The translations under genes and the position numbers were made by a program. The notes below the pieces were generated by a model. The model was not told where the DNA came from, did not search any database, and saw nothing but the letters and a program-made list of their open reading frames with translations. A DNA stretch of 64,000 nt from Neonectria sp. B-13 (lineage: Eukaryota; Ascomycota; Sordariomycetes; Hypocreales; Nectriaceae). Each line of letters begins with the position of its first letter. Position 1 is the stretch's first letter. The DNA lies in the NCBI GenBank assembly GCA_002682825.1, contig NOKP01000002.1:3537378-3601377 (forward strand), read 5' to 3'. This document shows, piece by piece, positions 12,043 to 23,800 of this stretch.

Positions 12043-12470
12043 CGCGGCGGCTTTGTACTGTTGGTTCGGCGATCCGAGGGACGTTGGACGTGGGCGTTGG
12101 AGGCGTCGACGTGGAGGCTTTGTCGAGGGGTCCTGGATCCTAAGAGAGAGCTGTCCGAGAGCTCCTGTCTAAGCTGGTCCAGCGATGCGTCTCTAGCCCC
12201 AGGCAGCTGGAAATTGTACCGACGTCACATGATGCGAGGCTGGAGCGCGTCCAAGTCAACCTGAGGCTGATCGAGGCTGAAGCGCTTAGTCATTGCTGGC
12301 CTGCGCCTCACTGGGGATATCCCCCTCTCCGGGTAGGCGTCTCAGGCACCTCGCCCTGACACCATTCCGCGAAACCGCCTTCAGCCTTTCAGCAGCCAAT
12401 CTTCCGCTTGTCCCTACAGAACAGGCCCACGAGGAAACTTCCCAAGAAACGGATAGACCTTGTTGACAAG
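12043..12470. promoter_or_regulatory. shared divergent promoter, VMA16 / TOA2
   Basis: There are 428 bp between the two start codons. It contains GAGGCTG-type short direct repeats near 12235-12285. No ORF supported. Confidence 0.4.
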
Positions 12471-12946
12471 ATGGCTACCAACGCGCAGTCGTTCTACGAG
12501 CTGTACCGCCGTAGCAGGTACTGCGCCGCTGCTCATGCTGCCTTGCTATACCCTCGACTAACCTGAAACCCCTCTGGCAGCATCGGCCTTGCGTTGACCG
12601 ACACGCTCGACGACCTCATCAGTGATGAGCGCATCAACCCGCAGCTGGCGATGAAGATCCTGGGCAACTTCGACCAGGCCATCACCGAGGCGCTGCAGAA
12701 GAACGTCAAGGCGCGGCTGCAATTCAAGGTGGGTTCTGCCAAGCGGTATTCCGAGCGGGCTTGGAAACGGACAAAACTGACCTTTGCATCCACCAACACC
12801 AGGGAAGCCTCGACACGTACCGATTCTGCGACGAAGTGTGGACTTTCTTGATCAAGAACGTGACGTTCAAGATGGACAACGGCAGCCAGTCGGTGACGGC
12901 GGACAAGGTCAAGATTGTTAGCTGCAATGCCAAGAAGCCGGAGTGA
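12471..12946 (+). CDS. TOA2: transcription initiation factor IIA small (gamma) subunit
   Basis: TFIIA gamma subunit, which stabilises TBP on the TATA box in RNA polymerase II pre-initiation complexes. Exons 12471-12517, 12581-12728 and 12803-12946 give 112 aa, the normal size. The N-terminus [20 protein letters not shown] is the conserved four-helix-bundle start. The C-terminal beta-barrel part reads [20 protein letters not shown] and [14 protein letters not shown]. Both joins fall inside these conserved segments and restore them exactly. No oddities were seen. Confidence 0.95.
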
Positions 12947-13488
12947 CCGTAACGCGGGCTGCAAAAGCGCAGGATCGCTTCCTCGGGAGCCATGGCTACA
13001 GATTGGGCACAAGCCGACGGATTTGGGGAAACTTGCATTGGGCGGCGTCTGGATTATGATTTCGATAAACAACACGAGACAGGATAGCTAGCTGGGTTGG
13101 TGGTTTTCGACAGGCAACCAGCTGTTTTGGGTGATGCAAAGCATCGTACTGGCTCTCGGGAGAGAATTGGGATTTGGCAAATATACACACGTATAGTAGA
13201 ATGGCATAGTGGTTTGCGCAATGCTAAATGATTCCGCGCCTCCTGGCCGTTGTTGGAAATGCTCGATTCCCCAGATTCCAGGGATGCGGTCGGTTAGTTA
13301 GTGGCCTGTACCGTCGGCTGTACCTAGCCTGCACTGCACTTAGTGGTCGGGCCGCCCTGGCGGGAGCACCACTCCACCACAACCGGGACATCATTGACCA
13401 AGTTGTCCTCAGGGGTCCAACTTTAACTACAGTACGAAGTACGTAGTCAGCTCAACTCGCAGGATATAACCCACCCAACTCAGAAACA
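12947..13488. other. intergenic, TOA2 to transporter-like gene
   Basis: A 542 bp spacer between tandem genes, containing the TOA2 3' end and the next promoter. No gene seen. Confidence 0.4.
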
Positions 13489-14382
13489 ATGGTCCGGCGA
13501 CGCCAACCGGCAGTGCCGGAGTCCTCCTCCATCCCTTCTCCTCCATCAAACTCCTCGCCGTCGTCAGAGGAGATGCCCGTCGCCAGCCGCCGGACACAAT
13601 GGGTCTTCTTCGCCGTGGCCAGTGGCGCCTGCGCTGCCTTCAACGGCGTCTTTGCAAAGCTGTAAGTGTGCTGGATGCAACGATTGGTGAACCTAACGAG
13701 GATTTTCTTTGTCTTTATGTGGCTAAGGCATCGTTTTCGTCATCGTCAATGTGTTATTAAAGGAATCATTGTCAAGTCCTTGATAAAGCTGTACTGATGC
13801 CGTCATGTAGAGCCACGACCGAACTCACCACCAGCCTATCCAACAAGATCGCCGGCATCTTCGGCCTCTCTTCCTATGAAAACATGGTCGAAATCTGCGT
13901 CCGCGTGGTAAGTCACGCCGATCCCTCACAGATCCAGAGCATCCGCTTACACACGCAGCTGTTCTTCGTCCTCAACCTCACCTTCAACGGCGTCGTGAGT
14001 CCCTCTCCCTCCCGCACCTAACCTCTCTCGCAGCCCACTCACCCTCTTTCAGATGTGGACGCTGTTCACCACGGCTCTCGCCCGCGGGACGTCGACCACG
14101 CAGGTCTCCATCATGAATACGTCGACCAACTTTGTCTTCACCGCGTTGCTCGGCTTCGTCATCTTTTCCGAGGCCCTGCCGCCGCTGTGGTGGGCTGGCG
14201 CCGCGCTGCTGGTCGCAGGCAACGTCGTTGTTGGAAGAAAGGACGAGGGCAAGGATGTTCCGGCGGCGGAAGATGGTTATGTCCCTGTACCTGGCGAACA
14301 TCAGGAAGAACTTGCGAGTCATGATGGCGAGGACGAGGACGTCATTGATCTGGGAAGAGGGTCTGGGGATAGATCGAGGTAG
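13489..14382 (+). CDS. EamA/DMT-superfamily-like membrane protein (TMEM42-like)
   Basis: Four exons, 13489-13661, 13811-13907, 13959-13994 and 14053-14382, give 211 aa. After a Ser/Pro-rich N-terminus (about 1-35) there are four or five hydrophobic segments: WVFFAVASGACAAFNGVFA, a middle helix LFFVLNLTFNGVMWTLFTTA, then VSIMNTSTNFVFTALLGFVI and WWAGAALLVAGNVVVG. The LPPLWWAGAALLVAGN end is typical of half-size drug/metabolite-transporter repeats such as TMEM42. The tail after about residue 165 is acidic and probably cytosolic. Substrate and compartment are unknown. The first intron, at 149 nt, is the least certain join. Convergent with the CLC gene. Confidence 0.8.
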
Positions 14383-14615
14383 ACTGACTCCTTGGGCCAT
14401 CATCGCCCGTGAAAATTTGGGATAGAGATTCGGCGGGAGTTACGACGTGTTGCAATTTTGTCAAGTATTGCAAGTAAATACCATCTTCCGTTCATGTTAG
14501 ATTCAAAACAGTATAGATCTAACCATCCTTCCAACGCCAGCGCAGAGTCCGCGCGTCCCTCTACCGTACATGAAAGCCAGATACACCCAACCCAGCAAAT
14601 GCCAAACCCATACAC

Positions 14616-17352
14616 TCACAGCCGCCGACTCTCCAGCTCAACGCCCTCATCTGCAGCATCTTCGTCCCCGTCCATGATCTGGTCGCCTCTTCCGTGCGGA
14701 CGATCCTCTTCAAACGATCCGCTGAGCCGGATCCGACCGCCAGAGACGGTCGATAACTTGCCCGACACCCAGTTGCCAGTGCGTCGAAATAGGTCCCAGA
14801 GCTGCTCTTGGCCCTCCATGATTCGATGGTCGTCCTTGGGGTTCTCGGCTGCTTCGACCTTAAACTGGTACCTCAGGCAATCCTTGACGGTGACCAGGCC
14901 GGTGAGTTTGCCGTGATACTCGATGAGAATGACTCGAGGTCCAATCTTGCGGAACAACTCCATGACGGTTTCCAGGGAAAGCCGCGGGTGAGCTGTGACG
15001 GGTGTTGAGTCAACATATCGACTGAAGTCAAGGGTTGTGGAGCCCGACGATTCCCCATGATGCATTATTGACGGTGTATTAGGCGTGGTAGCAGGGTGGT
15101 TGGCAGTCGGCGCAGCAAATACGCACTTTGCCATAGGGCTCACCGGCTGCGGCCCACGACTCACACGATCGATGGCGTATCGCAGTTCCGTCCGACCAAT
15201 GTAGCCAACCAGGATCTTCGAGTTGCTGTCCTCGACAACGGGGAAACCTTGGTATCGGTCATCTGCGAGCAACTCCTCGACTTCTCCGAGGGTCAGACCG
15301 TGGACCGGCATTGTGACCACCGAGGTTCTCATAACCTGAGAGACCGGAACTCCAAAGTTGTGCTCCTCCTTGTTGTCAAGGAACGGAAACCCGCTGAACC
15401 ATATCATGCGGTCCGCGATGCCTCCCTTCCCAAACAGCTCGCTCACGGCCTTCGTAACGCCGACGACAATCATGGTAGGTAGGATGTAGTTCAAGGCACC
15501 CGTGAGCTCAAACATAATAACTACCACGGACACCGTGATGTGCATAATGCCGCTCAGCGCGGCAGCAGCTCCCAAAAGTGCATATGTGCCAGGAGTAATG
15601 CAAGGCTCGTCCGGCTTGCACGCGGAGAAGAAGACGCTGCTCGGATTGGCCTCGTAAAGAGCCTGGACGATGATGCCCACAGTTCGTCCAAACGACGCTC
15701 CGACCGCCATCGAGGGTACGAAGATGCCGGCAGGAACTTTGCACCCGTAAGACACAATTACCAGGAGAATTCGGAGCACCGTAGCTATGACCAGCGAGAT
15801 GATGTTCCAATACCGTTGGTCTGCGTCACAAAGGCCATGGTAAGCTTCTCCTCCGTTGCACTCGGAAAACAATATCTCCATGCTCTCCGTCATGTCAATC
15901 CTCAAAAAGGCGTTGGGATACGCAACAATGGCGGTTCCGGCGGCGAGGAGGGTAGCCTCCAAAATGGCATACTGAGTAAGGTACTTCTTCCTGAAAGCCT
16001 GAACACGCAGGTTCCACTTGATGACGAAAGCTCCATACAAGCCCCCGAAGATACCAAGAAGGATATAGAATAAAACTTCGAAAAAGTGCCAGTCGTGTTT
16101 ATACTCGACCTGGAACATGACGAGTTGCCCTGTTCGAAAAGGGTTCATAGCAGCAAGGACCGCTGTCGCAACTAGAGCACAAAAGTAGCTACGCCAAAGA
16201 GTCTTGAGCGGGAAGTAACTCGACATCTCCTCGAGCGAGAAGAGCACGCCTCCGATAGGGCTACCGAAGGCAACGGCAACACCGGCGGCGGCCGAGGCGC
16301 TCAAGATTTCTCTGGTTTTGGACGCGTTGTGCTTGTACTTGTTGAAGAGTCGGGAGATGACGTTCCCTGTGCACACGGCATAGTGAACACTGGGACCTTC
16401 CTTGCCCACGGACAAACCGGACGCAATGGCTAGGGGAAGGCATACGGACTTGATAATCAGAGTCCGCATACCTAGGAAGCCCTTCATGACGAAGCCTGCG
16501 ATGATGACCTTGATCTCAGAGATACCGGAGCCCGCAGCGTACGGCGCAAAGGACTTAACCAGAGTGGCAGCAACGAAGGCGAAGAAGGTCTGCAAAAGGT
16601 CAGTCTTGTCTCGTCGTGGGTAGGTAAGTCGACTCATACGCCAAACACTAAGTAGAGGAAGTAGTTCATGGGCTCGAAACCGGTCCATCGATGCCATTGC
16701 GGGCAGCCTGCCAAAGTCAGTCCCTGCATGTAGGTTCGTATGCGCAAGCCGGCCTACCGTTTTCCTCTCCCCAGCAACAGAAGTTCTCGTTCAGGTAGAA
16801 CCCTGTCTCACAGTACCCGATCTTGACATCGGCGAGCCACTCGGTGATGATGTTCAACAAGGCCGCATTGAGTCCAATCGTGGCGCCAATGATAGTGACC
16901 ACAATCCAGCCCTGGGCTGCATCATAGCTTCTCCATAAATGGTATCTCCAACCAGGCTGGCCCCGATCATAGAGGCCGACGGCCTGTTTCCTCCGGCTCT
17001 TGCGCCTCGCCTGCTCTCGCGCCGCATCCTGCACCCAGTCTATCGGACCATGTCAGTAATTGCGAGGCATAGCCGGTGTCGTTCGAATCGGGCGCGCATT
17101 CATACCTATAGTGGTGAAGTCCTAGACGTGTCAAATTGGGAGACGGACAAGCTTCTGGGTGCGCCGGCTTACCTCGTATCTCTTGATCTCGGCTATCTCC
17201 TCCTCGATGAGGGCCTCGCCCGAGCCATTAGCAGCGGGTTCATCTCCCTGCTCGGCATTGGAGACGGCGAAGGATAGGCGGGAGGTTATGGAGGAGGGAC
17301 GACGTGACGGCGCATGGGGCGTCAAATTGAAGGATGGCGATCGCAGATTCAT
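14616..17352 (-). CDS. CLC-family chloride/proton exchanger with CBS domains
   Basis: Intracellular CLC protein of the Gef1/ClC-3-5 type, about 839 aa, which moves anions against protons in acidified endomembranes. Five exons: 17352-17173, a 16 nt microexon 17121-17106, 17039-16758, 16707-16640 and 16589-14616. Joins restore YEDFTTIDWVQDAAREQ, GEENGCPQWHRWTGFEPMNY and YLVFGTFFAFVAA. Selectivity motif GSGIS is at about 202-206 and GKEGPSVH carries the external gating glutamate at about 246. LFSLEEMSSYFP keeps the internal proton glutamate, which indicates an exchanger and not a channel. The serine of GSGIS favours chloride over nitrate. The C-terminal third holds two CBS domains, the second with PRVILIEYHGKLTGLVTVKD. 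Gene name varies between fungi, so none is given. Confidence 0.93.
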
Positions 17353-18276
17353 GGTGTAGGGCAGGCCAGCATGTTGGCGATCGCGAGGGACTGCGAGGCG
17401 AGGGCGAGCAGCAGTGCCGGAGATGCGATGCAGGCAGGTAGGTGTTGCGCAGGCGGCTTTGTCGAGATCGCAGGGCAGTCAGACGAGGCTGAGGATTGAA
17501 GGCTGAGGATCGAAGGCTGGAGGCTGGAAGCTGAGGCTGTTCTTTGTAGGTTGCCAGTTCGCTGACTGCCTGCTCTGGTGTGTCGAATACAGCTACTTGC
17601 GTCCAGTACAGTACATGTCCGCTCAGGCATTAGCTCCCATGGGGAACTGTGGCTGGAAGCTTGCTCCAAGCCACAGCGACCAACCGGGAACCGCGTTTAG
17701 TGGTTGCAGTGGCCCATCGCGTCTGTGCAGTCTGCCCGTGTCGTCCGTCGACCTCAGCGGGAGGATCCAGCCAAACTTGATCCTGATTCCAATCCATGAT
17801 AAGTCGGGTTCCTTTTCAGCGATCACCGAACCAGACCATCCTGGTCCTACATCCGCATCCGCTGGGTCAACATTAATCCAGTAATATTTTGTCCTGCCTC
17901 TTCCGCCGGCTCATTTTTACCTTGGAGTCCTTGGAACGAGACAAACCTGGCATCTGTGCAAGTAAGGTAAGGCCAACCACCAAGTTCAACAACTCTCCCA
18001 AGGATCCTATATCATACCATGGATATTTTCCTTTGACTTCTGACGTTTGTTTTCTTTCGTGCTGTGGCCCTCATTTTACTCCTCCACATGACCTCTGCTG
18101 CATAGTCCAATCATAACCAGGGGGTGTTCCATCATCACTCTGTCATATATCCAAATAATCAGATTCACTCAACTCATTAACACACACAAGCTAACACCCT
18201 CATAGGCCTGGACTTTGATCATAAACTCTGCCATTCTCATCTCCCATCAATTATTTGCCCCTCAAACCCGCCCGTC
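17353..18276. promoter_or_regulatory. divergent intergenic, CLC / histone-fold gene
   Basis: There are 924 bp between starts. An imperfect tandem repeat sits close to the CLC start (listed separately). ORFs here are short and unconvincing. Confidence 0.4.
17484..17538. repeat. imperfect tandem repeat GGCTGAGGAT(T/C)GAA
   Basis: Units built on GGCTGAGGATTGAA, GGCTGAGGATCGAA, GGCTGGAGGCTGGAAGCTGAGGCTG follow each other about 130-185 bp upstream of the CLC start codon. It is a small minisatellite-like run in the promoter or leader. Confidence 0.55.
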
Positions 18277-19005
18277 ATGCCTTACAACACCACTGCCATC
18301 CCCCCAAGAAAGGAGCCGACCGGCCAAACTCAGCTTCCCCGTACGTTCTCCCCAGTCTCTAGCACAGATCGTTCGCCTAACCTCTTTTCCAGTGTCAAGG
18401 GTGAAGAAGATAATTTCCCAAGATCCGGAAATCGGCATCTGCTCCAATAATGCCGCCTTCGTGATCACCCTCGCGGCTGTGAGCTTCCCCCTTGGGACCA
18501 CTGTGACTGAACATGCCTTCTAACCCGCCTTAGGAAATGTTCGTCCAGCATCTTGCAGATGAGTCGCACACTCAAGCCAAGCTCGAGCGCAAGCCTCGGC
18601 GCAACATCCAGTACAAAGACGTTGGTGAGTTCAATCCACCACTATCCCCTCCACCCGCCTTCATCCGTCCTAACACGCCCAGCCAACGCCGTCTCGCACC
18701 AAGACAACCTCGAATTTCTCGAGGACATCGTCCCCAAGACCGTTCCCTACAAGAAGATCAAGGCCGCCGCCAGCGCCACACAGGCCCGCCTTCGCGGCGA
18801 GAAGACCGCCGACGACCGGCCGCCCACCGCAAAGGCCCCTACCGCCAACGGCGCTGGAAAGTCTATCGTCAACGGCAATGCCAACCCCTTTGGCGTGTCG
18901 GCCCGCGCGGAGGAGCGGCAAGATGACCCTAGCATGCAGCTGGAACTGGAGATGAGGCAGGCGGCCGGGTCAAACCGCGATGGTGATGTGGCCATGACGG
19001 GCTAG
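18277..19005 (+). CDS. histone-fold protein of the Dpb3/Dls1 (POLE4/CHRAC) type
   Basis: Four exons, 18277-18340, 18393-18478, 18534-18624 and 18683-19005, give 187 aa. Residues about 20-110 form a histone fold of the NF-YC/Dpb3 kind: LPLSRVKKIISQDPEIG, then CSNNAAFVITLAAEMFVQHLAD, then RKPRRNIQYKDVANAV and LEFLEDIVPKTVPYKKIK. In yeast such proteins pair with Dpb4 in DNA polymerase epsilon and in the ISW2/CHRAC remodeller; which complex applies here cannot be told from sequence. The C-terminal 75 residues are Ala/Thr/Asn-rich and look disordered. The joins are phase-consistent and fall within the fold. NF-YC itself is less likely because its DNA-binding signature is absent. Confidence 0.88.
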
Positions 19006-19251
19006 TAGTACACCGGGCTCCGCAGGGACTAGATTCCACCGAGGCCATGCCGCTAGGCAACTAGGAACAGATGGGAATGGATCATGTAGTTGTTATAAAG
19101 ATGAACCAACTCCACGACGGCTATGCTCGGTCAGGTCGCGAGCAGTTATGAACATGAATACACCGAAATCCCACCCCAACCCTTTTTAATGTCCCCCAAG
19201 ACCAGGCAATGAGACAACCGTGAAACGTCCACTTCGCAAAAATGCTGTTCC

Positions 19252-20253
19252 TTATTCCTCCATAGGGTCTCCCTGAATTCCCGATGGGAGTCGACCCTCG
19301 TTCAATTCCTTCTCCAACGCAATAATCTCCTGCAGGCTGGTCGCCTTCTTGATCCGTTCTTGTAAGCGCTTCTTCTCCACATCTGTGAGCTTTATTCTCG
19401 ACATCTTCGAAGGAGCCGCCGCGCCGTCGGAGACATCAAAGGTAGTGGTCTTGATGCCCATAATCTGTTTGATGGTTAGACGGTGAGATATGTGATGAGA
19501 GGTTGCAAGCATACCTTGGATGCGAGCGCAGTTGGCTCTTCCACAGTTCCAAACAGCTCCCGTCCTTTCTCTCTCTCGACCTCCTTGACCTTCTCGTAGT
19601 CCAGGAATCTCACGGAGGGACACCGCCAGAGGACCCAGTACCGATAATGCTAATCTCCATCAGCCAAAATGTCCCGGACGCCATGTCTCGTAGCACACGC
19701 AGACTCACCTCCTTCTTGGCGATGGGGTTGTCAGCCAGCACCAGGTGCGTCAACCGCGGGAATGATCCTAGCGCGTCCAAATCCGCCAGCTCGGTCAGGT
19801 TATTGGACGACAAGACCAGGTTCGTCAGGTTGGGAATGGCCTTGGCCAATGTGGGCTGGATGCTGGCGACGCGGTTACGCGCCAGTAGAAGTGTCGTTAT
19901 CCGAGGAGACAGGGGGACGTTTCCCAGGACCTGGATGTCGTTGTCGGTGAAGTCGATGGCATCGTGAGGCTGTCGGCGCACGTTGGGTTAGCTCTATGCG
20001 GTCTTGGAGGCCTAACCACCAGGGCTGGCGAGGCAAGGGAAAGCAGCACTCACGCCAGCGACACCCAAGTTCTCAATTACGGGGATTCGATGTCCTGTTC
20101 ACGCCGCGAAGACGATTGTATCAATTCTGCCCTTTACGATCAAAAGTGTAGCATCTGCTCTTTCCACAACGCACCTCGGAGATCAAGCTCTCGCTCCTTG
20201 AGAGGATTGAGATAGGACAGGGAATCCCGGATGAGGTCGGCGGTGAGCCGCAT
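19252..20253 (-). CDS. LEA1: U2 snRNP A' leucine-rich-repeat protein
   Basis: Spliceosomal U2 A' protein, which with U2 B'' binds stem-loop IV of U2 snRNA. Five exons, 20253-20175, 20094-20054, 19969-19709, 19649-19515 and 19464-19252, give 242 aa. The N-terminus MRLTADLIRDSLSYLNPLKE is the family hallmark. It is followed by leucine-rich repeats (ITTLLLARNRVASI, LTNLVLSSNNLTEL, LTHLVLADNPIAKKE). The cap region HYRYWVLWRCPSVRFLDYEK is recovered only after splicing at 19650-19708. The C-terminus is charged and helical (LTDVEKKRLQERIKKATSLQEI). Lengths and joins match the family. Confidence 0.94.
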
Positions 20254-20834
20254 CTTGGAGCTAGGGCCGTTACCTCGGGATCAATATACAGCTTTGGGTT
20301 TTGCTGGCGGACTGTATCTGTCGGGTCGACCGATTTCCTATCGTGGGCGGGACGGTTGGTGGGTGGGAATTTTGGCGGGTCGTTGAGTTGTGATGGCGAG
20401 GCTGATGGCTTCGACGAGGCAGAGGGGAAATTTCGAGTAGCAATGCGGGCCAAGTTGGGTGCGCCACACTAAGCCTCGTCTGAACAACTGCACAAGCCAC
20501 ATTTTCTTGCACCACCAATACTACATCCATTCACTACCTTAGGTACGATCACTCACAATATTCATCCAGGATACTAAGTTAAAAAGAGAAGGCTCCGGCC
20601 TAAGTGGAATACATCAGTGTTCCACTTACAGGTCCAACTAGATCACGCCATTCGGCCAGGAAAAGACACAGCAGCGTCAACTCAACAAATCAACCTCAGG
20701 GGATAATAGTAATCATGTTCAACCATGTATTCATACTCTATCCAGCATCCGCAAAACCTCCGCAGTAATTACAAAGTCCTCGCTCGCAGTCGAGCCCCTT
20801 CCAACCCATCTCCCTTCCCACGCATGTCCCAGCT
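20254..20834. other. intergenic, LEA1 promoter and VPS15 3' end
   Basis: A 581 bp stretch upstream of LEA1 and downstream of VPS15, both on the minus strand. No gene seen. Confidence 0.4.
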
Positions 20835-23800
20835 CTATTGGAACACGAAGACAACCCCTGACCGGTCCACCGAAACGCTCATCGTGTATGGATACTCCAG
20901 CAACGCCACGTCTAAAATGGAATCCATGTGTGTCTGCAATAGTTGTTGCTGCTGCATCGAAATCACCGTCGACCGTGGTGGCCGCGCACTGGAAGACTTC
21001 GCCTTGGAGCCGGATCCTGCATTCGGGGCCGTCGGTCCCTGCCGAGGGAATCGCTCCGTGTTCAACGTCAGTGCTGTCGTTGGGTGAGAAATCGTGTAAG
21101 TCGGCTTGGGCTGGTCTGGCAAAAGCCCGCTGTAGATGAACGAACTCTCCATACGAGATATGTCCCAGAAACGAAGTCTCTTGTCCGAGCCACCGGTAAC
21201 GATAAAGGCATGTCGAACGTCCCTGGAGTCCTCGGCTACAGCTGTTCCCACGATCATAGCCCGGACTCCTCGATCAGCGTTCGTAGTCTCGTTGAACTCG
21301 ATGTTAGTAGCATAACGTCCAAGCATGCCTTCAGGCTTGTCCTCGTCAACGTCCCATGCCTCGTACCCCTTGGGGCTTTCTTTGCTGGCATCCTTGTTAC
21401 CGCCGGTGCGGTAGATTTCTCGGCACACGGTCTTCTCCAGGTCCCAAACTGTGACTTCTCCCTGACCTGTTCCACCAGAAATGCAGATCCATTTGCCTCG
21501 GCCCTTCGTTGGGTGGATGCAAATCCGGTAAATCGAGCCTTTGCCTGGTAGCCCCCAGCCCCTGAGTCTCATCTTGAATCTGAGATCCCATAGATCCACA
21601 ACGCCATGGGACGTCCCCACGCACAACCAGTTTCGCTTCCTATCAACACAAAAGCAAGTTGGTGTCCCATGATGGACAGGGTTCTCGAGCACATATAGAA
21701 GGCTCATGGTCCGCAGGTCAATGCCCAAAATCCTTGAGCGGTTCGTAGCGAGGATGAGAATGGAGCTCGAGTCCTGCCTAAAATGCTCGCACCATATCGC
21801 AAACTCGTCCGTGGGCAGCTGATACTCTCGCAGCACACGCAGTTTGCCGTACCTGATCACTCCGCTAGCAGAAACCGTGTCGACCTTGACAACGTGAACG
21901 CTCCCGTCACTTGCGCAGCTCACAAAACAATGCGAGTTTTCAATGAAGCAGAGCGCAACTACTCGCGCCCCGGTAGCATGTTTGTGTGTTTGTCTGGATC
22001 GGTGGGTAATGTTCCGCTCAAGACGTGCTGTATCCCACACCCTTACGGCACCATCATCGCCACCAGTGACGAAGAAGATGTGGTCGGGAGAAGCCAGAAC
22101 CCTGTTGATGGGGCCTTTGTGCTCTCCAAATGTCGCGACGAGTTGTCCTTGCGGCTTCCAAGGGTCTTCACCTGGCTGAAGGCTGGGCTTGTTCGCCTTG
22201 GTACGCTTGATTGGGGTGACCATTGGTCCAAACTCGATGACATCGCGAGGGAAGTTATCCACAAACATATTGTCGAGCATCCTCTGGATATTCGGGTCAT
22301 TCCCTTCGTAAGTATGCCTGGACTGCCTCAGGGCTGCCTTGTCTGCCTCATTATCGTCCGAAGAAGGCGGTTTTGTGGGTGAAGGCAGAGCAAAGGGTCC
22401 TTCAACTTCGCCAAATGCATTATCAACTGTCGTGCCTGTCTGGGGGAACGACTTGTTCTTGTCTTTGCGATCAAGGAGACTCAATGCACTCGCCTGATGT
22501 CGAACCGCTCTTCTTGTTGCGTACGGCTCTTCCTGGATAGACGCATCATCTTCAACCACCCCTTGCCCACGTGCGGTGGATGATGTTCTAGAATGTCTCG
22601 CAGAACCAGCAGTTGAGGGTAGTAATAGTCTTTGCGGTGAACGTGGCCCGCCGCTCTGCACCCGATTTTTCTGTGTATTAAGACCTCCTCGCCTTCTTCC
22701 ACCAGTTGGATCGTCAATGGTCATGGATGCGTCCAGGAGAGCATCAGCAATGGTATAGGGTTCGGCTGGAGGATCAAGGTTCACAACAGCTCCTGGGTCA
22801 CGAAGAGGTGCATCGTTGAAGAATACTGTCTGGGGCGTGACCCCCAAGGTCTTCAGTGAGACGACTCCTGAGGGTGTCGATGTTTCCGCCGCCGAAGCGT
22901 CTCGGGCCTTCATCTTACTGAGACGCCAGATAAACTCCCTGAGAGCGTCAAGCTTCTGCTCATCCTCGTTCTTCAAACCAAGGTTCCTCAATTTCGCGAA
23001 CCATTGCTCATCTTCGTCGTTACGAGCCACCTTTGAGACAGATCCAGGAGAGAAATCTCTAGACGCTCGGGAAGACACGGAGCTCTTTGAACCAAATAGC
23101 ATAGGTCGCAGTTGCTGCAGCGGCTTCCAATAAACACCACGCTCTGTCTTAAGGGCCCAGGTAACTGCTTGGTCAAACACGTTCCGAGAAAGGGGCCTCT
23201 TCAACGCATCAAGAAGATTGAGCTCTGAAAAGTCGGATATAACTTCCACCTTCATATATGGTTTGACCATAGGCACCAAGTTGCATCTGACATCAGCAAC
23301 TGTCAGAAACCTAGCAGACATGGATAGGAACTCGGCAGCTGCCTCTCGTATCCAGATGTTTGGGTGCATAGTAAATCGGCTAATAAGGTCGGCCAACTCC
23401 CAGACCTTCGGTCTCGATAGCAGGCCAAGGCCGGCAAGTTGAGCGAGAGAGTGGAGAGCTGCCTGGACCACGAACTCTTCGGGGTCAGTGAGAGCTTGAA
23501 TCATCAGGGGCAACATAAACTCCTCTAGACTGGTGCTCCCAATGAATGTCGAAATCCCCACAATCGTGTCAAAGAAAGCGCATTTCAGCGTCCAATCGCG
23601 GTCGTTTAGATATGTATTGAGATGGGTGAGCAAGACGTCGTTGGAGCGTTCTTGGAAGAACATGCACAGCTCGGGGACAGACGCCAAAAATGCTCGGCGA
23701 ACTGAGACGTCTGAATCTTCAACCAACTGCTTTGTATGGCTCTCTAGGACTTCAAAGAGTTGTCTTCCGGCATTATCGAAAACACTCTCGAAGTTTGCTT

